Assembly: GCF_018294505.1 (NCBI RefSeq)
Contig: NC_057812.1
Coordinates: forward strand, 56,464,074 to 56,528,073
DNA from: Triticum aestivum
Lineage: Eukaryota > Streptophyta > Magnoliopsida > Poales > Poaceae
Reading direction: 5' to 3'
DNA length: 64,000 bases
Positions 56,384 through 64,000 of the stretch are shown piece after piece. How positions within the stretch are numbered: position 1 is the stretch's first letter; every line of letters starts with the position of its first letter. A model generated the notes under the pieces. The model did no database searches. It was not told where the DNA came from and was given only the letters and a program-made list of their open reading frames with translations. The translations under genes were made by a program, and so were the position numbers.

Positions 56384-59100
56384 GTCTCCCACTTGCACTA
56401 GAGTCAATAATCCAGTTCACATCGCCATGTTCACAGGTCACATCGCCATGTGACTAATACCCTAGAGTCAGTAGTCTAGTTCACATCACTATGTGATTAA
56501 CACTCAATGAGTTTTATGTTTGATCATGTTGCTTGTGAGAGAGGTTTTAGTCAACGGGTCTGAACCTTTCAGATCCGTGTGTGCTTTACAAATCTCTATG
56601 TCATCTCCTAGATGCAGCTACCACGCTCTATTTGGAGCTATTCCAAATAACTGTTCTACTTGGAGCTATTCTAAATTATTGCTCCATTATATGTATCCGG
56701 TCTCTCTACTCAGAGCTATCCGGATAGGTGTCAAGCTTGCATCGACATAACCCTTTACGACGAAATCTTTTACCACCTCCATAATCGAGAAAATTCCTTA
56801 GTCCACTAGTTACTAAGGATAACTTTGACCGCTGTCCCGTGAGCCATTCTTGGATCACTCTTGTACCCCTTGACTGACTCATGGCAAGGCACACTTCAGG
56901 TGCGGTACACAGCATAGCATACTGAAGAGCCTACGTCTTAAGCATAGTGGACGACCTTCGTCCTTTCTCTCTATTCTGCCGTGGTCGAGCTTTAAGTCTT
57001 AACTTCGTACCTTACAACTCAGGCAAGAACTCCTTCTTTGACTGGTCCATCTTGAACACCTTCAAGATCATGTCAAGGTATGTGCTCATTTGAAAGTATT
57101 ATTAAGCATTTTGATCTATCCTTATAGATCTTGATGCTCAATGTTCAAGTAGCTTAATCTAGGATTTCCATTGAAAAACACTTTCAAAATAACCTTATAT
57201 GCTTTCCAGAAATTCTACGTCATTTCTGATCAACAATATGTCAACAACATATACTTATCAGAAATTCTATAGTGCTCCCACTCACTTCTTTGGAAATACA
57301 AGTTTCTCATAAACTTTGTACAAACCCAAAATCTTTGATCATCTCATCAAAGTGTACATTCCAACTCCGAGATGCTTACTCCAGTCCTTAGAAGGATCGC
57401 TGGTGCTAGCATACCTTTTAGCATTCTCAGGATTGACAAAACTTTTCTGATTGTATCACATACAACCTTTCCTTACGAAAACTGGTAAGGAGACTCGTTT
57501 TGACATCCATCTGCCAGATTTCATAAATGCAGCTAATGCTAACATGAATCCGACAGACTTTAAGCTTTGCTACATATGAGAAAATCTCATCATAGTCAAC
57601 TCCTTGAACTTGTGAAAAAACACTTCGCCACAAGTCGAGCTTCATAGATGGTGACATTACCATCCACGTCTGTCTTCTTCTTAAAAATCCATTTATCTTA
57701 ATGGCTTGCCGATCATCGGGAAAGTCCACCAAAGTCCATGCTTTGTTCTGATACATGGATCCTATCTCGGATTTCATGGCTTCTAACCATTTGTCGGAAT
57801 TTGGGCCCACCATTGCTTCTCCATAGCTCGTAGGTTCATTGTTGTCTAGCAACATGACCTTCGAGACAGGATTACATACCACTCTGAAGTAGTACGCATC
57901 CTTGTCATCCTACGAGGTTTGGGAGTGACTTGATCCGAAGTTTCATGATCAATATCATAAGCTTCCACTTCAATTGGTGTAGGTGCCACAGGAACAACTT
58001 CCTGTGCCCTGCCACACACTAGTTGAAGAGACGGTTCAATAACCTCATCAAGTCTCCACCATCCTCCCACTCAACTCTTTCGAGAGAAACCTTTCCTCGA
58101 GAAAGGACCCGATTCTAGAAACAATTCATATTGCTTTCGAATCTGAATTAGGAGGTATACCCAACTGTTTTGGGTGTCCTATGAAGATGTATTTTATCCG
58201 CTTTGGGTTCGAGCTTAATCCTGAAACTTTTTCACATAAGCGTCGCAGCCCCAAACCTTTAAGAAACGACAACTTAGGTTTCTCTAAACCATAATTCATA
58301 CGGTGTCATCTCATCGGAATTACGTGGTGCCCTATTTAAAGTGAATGTGGTTGTCTCTAATGCCTAACCCATGAACGACAGTGGTAATTCGATAAGAGAC
58401 ATCATGGTACGCACCATATCCAATAGGGTGCAACTATGATGTTCGGACACACCATCACACTATGGTGTTCCAGCCGGTATTAATTATGAAACAATTTCCA
58501 CAATGTCTTAATTGTGTGCCAAAACTCGTAACTCAGATATTCATCTCTATGATCGTATTATATCCTCTTGTCACAATGATCTTCTACTTCACTCTGAAAT
58601 TACTTGAACCATTCAATAATTCAGAGTTGTGTTTCATCAAGTAAATATTCTCAACATCTACTCGAATCATCTGTGAAGTAAGAACATAACGATATTCACT
58701 GCATGCCTCAGCATTTATTGGACTGCACACATCAAAATGTGTTACTTCCAACAAGTTGCTATCTTGTTCCATCTTATTGAAACCGAGGCTTTTCAGTCAT
58801 CTTGCCTATGTGGTATGATTTGCATATCTCAAGTGATTCAAAATCAAGTGAGTCCGAACGGTCCATTTGCATGGAGTTTCTTCATGCATATACACCAATA
58901 GACATGGTTCGCATGTCTCAAACTTTTCAAAAACGAGTGAGTCCAAAGATCCATCAACATGGAGCTTCTTCATGCGTTTTATACCATTATGACTTACATG
59001 GCAGTGCCACAAGTAAGTGGTACTATCATTACTATCTTATATCTTTTGGCATGAAAATGTGTATCCCTACGATCAAGATTCAATAAACCATTCCTTTAGG
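56384..59100 (-). pseudogene. Degenerate Copia pol (RT, integrase remnants)
   Basis: On the minus strand, fragments at 59012-58806 (MWHCHVSHNGIKRMKKLHVDG, pre-integrase), 58772-58584 (integrase start), 58070-57846 and 57882-57427 (linker and RT start: NEPTSYGEAMVGPNSDKWLEAMKSEIGSMY, YEIWQMDVKT) keep Copia order. Each is broken by shifts or stops. The YVDD box and RNase H motifs were not found in the remaining 56384-57420 stretch, which is shortened compared with the other Angela-like copy. Confidence 0.8.
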
Positions 59101-59439
59101 TGCAAGAGCACTTATTCAGGTTTAATACTAATCTTGATGGTAGAGGGAGCGTGCGATGTTAGATCACATCAAACTTGGAAACACTTCCAACACATATCGT
59201 CAGCTCACCTTTAGCTAGTCTCCGTTTATTCCGTAGCTCTTTTATTTCGAGTTACTAACACTTAGCAACCGAACCGGTATCTAATACCCTGGTGCTACTA
59301 GGAGTACTAGTAAAGTACACATTAACATAATGTATATCCAATATACTTCTATCGACCTTGCCAGCCTTCTCATCTACCAAGTATCTAGGGTAATCCTGCT
59401 CCAGTGGTTGTTCCCCTTATTACAGAAGCACTTAGTCTC

Positions 59440-60120
59440 GGGTTTGGGTTCAACCTCGGGTTTCTTCATTGGTGCAGCAGCTGATTTGCCGTTTCATGAA
59501 GTATCCCTTCTTTCCCTTGCCCTTCTTGAAACTAGTGGTTTCATCAACCATCAACAATTGATGCTCCTTCTTGATTTCTAATTTCGCGATGTCAAACAAC
59601 GCGAATACCTCAAGGATCATCATCTCTATCCTTGATATGTTATAGTTCATCACGAAGCTCTAGCAGCTTGGTGGCAATGACTTTGGGGAAACATCACTAT
59701 CTCATCTAGAAGATCAACTCCCACTCGATTCAAGTGATTGTTGCACTCAGACAATCTGAGCACAAGCTCAACGATTGAGCTTTTCTCCCTTAGTTTGCAG
59801 GCTAAGAAAATCGTCGGAGGTCTTATACCTCTTGACAGGGGCACGAGCCTGAAATCCCAATTTCAGCCCTCAAAACATCTCATATGTTTCGCGATGTTTC
59901 AAAAACATCTTTGGTGCCTCAATTCTAAACCGTTTAACTGAACTATCACGTAGTTATCAAAACGTGTATGTCCGATGTTCGCAACATCCACAAACGACGT
60001 TTGGGGTTCAGCACACTAAGCGGTGCATTAAGGACATAAGCTATCTACTGTCTGCATAATCGCTACTTTCAACTTTCAACTATATTTTCTCTAGGAACAT
60101 ATCTAAAACAGTAGAACTAT
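59440..60120 (-). pseudogene. Degenerate Copia gag
   Basis: The minus-strand frame 59653-59450 has AKLEIKKEHQLLMVDETTSFKKGKGKK, matching the gag of the element at 7397. A second frame, 59844-59650, covers part of the preceding gag domain (SSIVELVLRLSECNNHLNRVGVDL). Start expected near 60120. Many shifts; not functional. Confidence 0.7.
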
Positions 60121-61404
60121 AGCGTGAACTACGACATAATTTGCAAAAAGTCTTTTGACTATGTTCAGGATAATTAAGTTCATCTTATGAACTCCCACTC
60201 AGATAGACATCCCTCCAGTCTTCTAAGTGATTACATGATCCGAGTCAACTAGGCCGTGTCCGATCATCACGTGAGACGGACTAGTCATCATCGGTGAACA
60301 TCTTCATGTTGATCGTATCTACTATACGACTCATGCTCGACCTTTCGGTCTCCGTGTTCCGAGGCCATGTCTGCACATGCTAGGCTCGTCAAGTTAACCC
60401 TAAGTGTTTTCGCTGTGTAAAACTGTCTTACACCCGTTGTATGTGAACGTAAGAATCCATCACACCCGATCATCACGTGGTGCTTAGAAGCGACGAACTG
60501 TAGCAACGGTGCACAGTTAGGGGAGAACACTTCTTGAAATTTTGTAAGGGATCATCTTATTTACTACCGTCGTCCTAAGTAAACAAGATGCATAAACATG
60601 ATAAACATCACATGCAATCAAATAGTGACATGATATGGCCAATATCATTTTGCTCCTTTTGATCTTCATCTTCGGGGCTCCATGATCATCATCGTCACCG
60701 GCATGACACCATGATCTCCATCATCATGATCTCCATCATCGTGTCTATCATGAAGTTGTCACGCCAACGACTACTTCTACTTCTATGGCTAACGCGTTAA
60801 GCAATAAAGTAAAGTAATTTACATGGCGTTGTTCAATGACACGCAGGTCATACAATAAATAAAGACAACTCCTATGGCTCCTGCCGGTTGTCATACTCAT
60901 CGACATGCAAGTCGTGAATCCTATTACAAGAACATGATCAATCTCATACATCACATATTATTCACCACATTCTTGTTGGCCATATCACATCACAAAGCAT
61001 ACCCTGCAAAAACAAGTTAGACGTCCTCTAATTGTTGTTTGCATGTTTTACGTGGCTGCTATGGGTTTCTAGCAAGAACGTTTCTTACCTACGCAAAACC
61101 ACAACGTGATATGCCAATTGCTATTTACCCTTCATAAGGACCCTTTTCATCGAATCCGTTCCGACTAAAGTGGGAGAGACTGGCACCCGCTAGCCACCTT
61201 ATGCACCAAGTGCATGTCAATCGGTGGAACCTGTCTCACGTAAGAGTACGTGTAAGGTCGGTCCGGGCCGCTTCATCCCACAATACCGTCGAAACAAGAT
61301 TGGACTAGTAACGGTAAGCATATTGAACAACATCAACGCCCACAACTACTTTGTGTTCTACTCGTGCAAAGAATCTACGCAATAGACCTAGCTCATGATG
61401 CCAC
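60121..61404 (-). other. Copia leader of minus-strand element
   Basis: Untranslated leader between the 5' LTR and gag, containing the primer-binding site next to 61405. No coding signal. It is the counterpart of 9110-10394. Confidence 0.7.
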
Positions 61405-63151
61405 TGTTGGGGAACGTAGCAGAAATTCAAAATTTTCCTACGTGTCACCAAGATCTATCTATGGAGAAACCAGCTACGAGTAGAAGGAGAGTGCATCTAC
61501 ATACCCTTGTAGATCGCTAAGCGGAAGCGTTCAAGTGAACGGGGTTGATGGAGTCGTACTCGTCGTGATTCAGATCACCGATGATCCTAGTGCCGAACGG
61601 ACGGCACCTCCGCGTTCAACACACGTACAGCTCGACGATGTCTCCCACACCTGGATCCAGCAAGGAGAGAGGGAGAGGTTGAGGAAGACTCCATCCAGCA
61701 GCAGCACAACAGCGTGGTGGTGATGGAGGAGCGTGGCAATCCTGCAGGGCTTCGCCAAGCACCTACGGGAGAGGAGGAGGTGTCACGGGAGGGAGGGAGG
61801 CGCCAAGGGCTCAGGTATGGATGCCCTCCCTCCCCTCCACTATATATAGGGGCAGGGGAGAGGGGGGAGGCGCAGCCTTGCCCCTTCCTCCAAGGAAGGG
61901 GTGCGGCTAAGAGGGGGGAGGAGTCCATCCTCCCCAAGGCACCTCGGAGGTGCCTTCCCCCTTTAGGACACTCCCCTTTTTCCTATATCTTGGCGCATGG
62001 GCCTCTAGGGGCTGGTGCCCTTGGCCCATGTAGGCCAAGGTGCACCCCCTACATCCCATGTGGCCCACCGGGGCAGGTGGCCCCACCCGGTGGGCCCCCG
62101 GGACCCTTCCGGTGGTCCCGGTACAATACCGATGACCCCGAAACTTGTCCCGATGGCCGAAACAGGACTTCCTATATATAAATCTTTACCTCCGGACCAT
62201 TCCGGAACTCCTTGTGACGTCCAGGATCTCATCCGGGACTCCGAACAACATTCGGTAACCACATACAAGCTTCCTTTATAACCCTAGCGTCATCGAACCT
62301 TAAGTGTGTAGACCGTACGGGTTCGGGAGACATGCAGACATGACCGAGACGTTCTCCGGTCAATAACCAACAGCGGGATCTGGATACCCATGTTGGCTCC
62401 CACATGTTCCACGATGATCTCATCGGATGAACCACGATGTCAAGGACTCAATCGATCTCGTATACAATTCCCTTTGTCTAGCGGTATTTTACTTGCCCGA
62501 GATTCGATCGTCGGTATACCGATACCTTGTTCAATCTCGTTACCGGCAAGTCACTTTACTCGTTCCGTAACACATCATCCCGTGATCAACTCCTTGGTCA
62601 CATTGCGCATATGATGATGTCCTACCGAGTGGGCCCAGAGATACCTCTCCGTTTACACGGAGTGACAAATCCCAGTCTCGATTCGTGCCAACCCAACAGA
62701 CACTTTCGGAGATACCTGTAATGCACCTTTATAGCCACCCAGTTACGTTGTGACGTTTGATACACCCAAAGCATTCCTACGGTATCCGGGAGTTGCACAA
62801 TCTCATGGTCTAAGGAAAAGATACTTGACATTAGAAAAGCTTTAGCATACGAACTACACGATCTTTGTGCTAGGCTTAGGATTGGGTCTTGTCCATCACA
62901 TCATTCTCCTAATGATGTGATCCCGTTATCAACGACATCCAATGTCCATAGCCAGGAAACCATGACTATCTGTTGATCACAACGAGCTAGTCAACTAGAG
63001 GCTCACTAGGGACATATTGTGGTCTATGTATTCACACGTGTATTACGATTTCCGGATAATACAGTTATAGCATGAATAAAAGACTATTATCATGAACAAA
63101 GAAATATAATAATAACTTATTTATTATTGCCTCTAGGGCATATTTCCAACA
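61405..63151 (-). repeat. 5' LTR of minus-strand Angela-like element
   Basis: Same length as the 3' LTR (1747 bp), with the TATA box retained (about 61852-61837 on the minus strand). The ACGAC target copy follows at 63152. Confidence 0.93.
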
Positions 63152-63156
63152 ACGAC

Positions 63157-64000
63157 ATCATCCAAAACGAAACAACTAACAAAAGGATGTAACAACCATC
63201 ATTGAATTGATGCAGAGTTGCCAAGGGTCCTATCTCCATATATGCATCAAGTTCACAGCATCATCATGGAGCAACGTAGAACCCTTCTTGAAAGCATACA
63301 TATTTACGGGCTTCTGAAGAGCTGGCCAAGAAAGCAAAGAGGACAAAGCAACAAACAAAACTTCAAATGGGATCTTGATCAACTTATTCTAAAAGGTCGA
63401 TTTATTCCTAGTTTTACATATAGCCTCCAACCGACCGTGTAAAACTCTTCACCACTAGAAAATACGAGTAACACCAAGAATAAAGCTTCAAATGTTATTT
63501 GTGCAAAGAGAAGTGCCAAAACATACGACATCGTTCTTCAGATAATCCTGGCCATATGATAGGGGAAAATCAAATGTTGTGAAAATTTAGTTTTATCAAG
63601 TAGGATTGCCCAACTAGTTTATCTTCCTCACGACTTCTCTACAACACAATATCTTGTGAAAGCTGCTAGAGAAAATATTAAAAGGAAACTTAGCATTCTA
63701 GATCCAACTAAAGTGCACCCCTGAAATGGGTGAGTTTCAATTTCTTCCCAAGGTTCCACCAAACTCCACCAAGATCACTGGACATAGGCAACCCATTAAC
63801 GATAAAACACATATCATTCCGCTACTCGAGGAAACTTATCACACAAAGATATTTGATTATTCAATGTGTCTTTACAAAGTCTAGAAACATTTTCACATTT
63901 CAAAAGGCTACCCACCATATAAAGCTCTGTGACTTTTAAAATGACCTTGCAACATGGGTGGGTGGGTGGAGGGGAGGGGGAGGGGTGTCAGGGAAACAAG
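63157..64000. other. Intergenic end of window, nothing recognised
   Basis: No ORF above about 75 codons, no LTR or TIR signature. The last 45 bases are G-rich (GGGTGGGTGGGTGG, then GGGGAGGGGGAGGGG) and could fold as a G-quadruplex, but they are at the window edge. This sequence continues the locus interrupted at 54636. Confidence 0.5.

Larger units (their letters stand above)
54637..63151 (-). mobile_element. Young Angela-like Copia element, minus strand
   Basis: Full-length 8515-bp element: LTRs 54637-56383 (3') and 61405-63151 (5'), each 1747 bp, TG...CA ends, and a perfect target duplication ACGAC (54632-54636 and 63152-63156). I count about 15 substitutions and no indels between the LTRs, so the insertion is recent. 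The primer-binding site, read on the minus strand, is TGGCATCATGAGC (61403-61391). The polypurine tract is at 56393-56384. The 5.0-kb interior carries gag, integrase and RT remnants full of frame shifts, with protease and RNase H hardly recognisable. It must have been moved by proteins of another copy. Confidence 0.95.

Noticed and set aside
1..64000. CRISPR arrays, operons, riboswitches, rRNA or tRNA genes
   Set aside because: No regularly spaced repeats, no polycistronic layout, and no tRNA box pattern apart from retrotransposon primer-binding sites. The content is plant nuclear.

Overview
The window is nuclear DNA from a grass of the wheat group (Triticum/Aegilops, or a close relative). 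It carries Angela/WIS/BARE-type Copia elements, a Gypsy element resembling the Triticeae family Fatima, Stowaway and Tourist-like MITEs, and two plant genes with many introns. There is no bacterial, organellar or CRISPR content. Family names are recognised from remembered LTR termini and motifs, not from a database search.

Layout. Positions 1-35425 are one nested block of LTR retrotransposons, five layers deep. A minus-strand chromovirus-type Gypsy element (visible 32008-35425) is interrupted by a WIS-like Copia element (visible 1-2586 and 31754-32007). That is interrupted by the Fatima-like Gypsy element (2587-31753, TSD CTCGG), then by an Angela-like Copia element (7397-27740, TSD CTTCT). 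Innermost is a long-LTR element with no recognisable coding region (11708-23328, TSD CCCAC). The three inner layers have matching 5-bp target-site duplications, so the insertion order can be read directly.

Positions 35600-51871 hold two apparently intact host genes, arranged head to head. On the minus strand is an XRCC1 homologue (8 coding exons, 369 aa predicted, one BRCT domain), which acts in DNA single-strand-break and base-excision repair. On the plus strand is the coatomer subunit beta-prime gene (COPB2; 24 coding exons, 908 aa predicted), which acts in Golgi-to-ER vesicle transport. The 2.65 kb between their start codons is largely a decayed Mutator-like element. COPB2 introns carry two Stowaway MITEs and a Tourist-like MITE that is itself split by a hAT-type element. 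COPB2 also has an ATG-only first coding exon and two consecutive GC-AG introns.

Positions 51872-64000 are intergenic: a 3'-side Stowaway fragment, a short element with long inverted repeats, and a young Angela-like element on the minus strand (54637-63151, TSD ACGAC, two 1747-bp LTRs differing at about 15 sites). The last 850 bases hold nothing I recognise.

I found no undescribed multi-gene system. The observations most worth checking are the antisense, apparently intron-containing ORF inside the Fatima-like element (about 28020-31080), the templated inverted filler in the WIS LTR, the non-autonomous state of several elements, and the unusual COPB2 splice sites.
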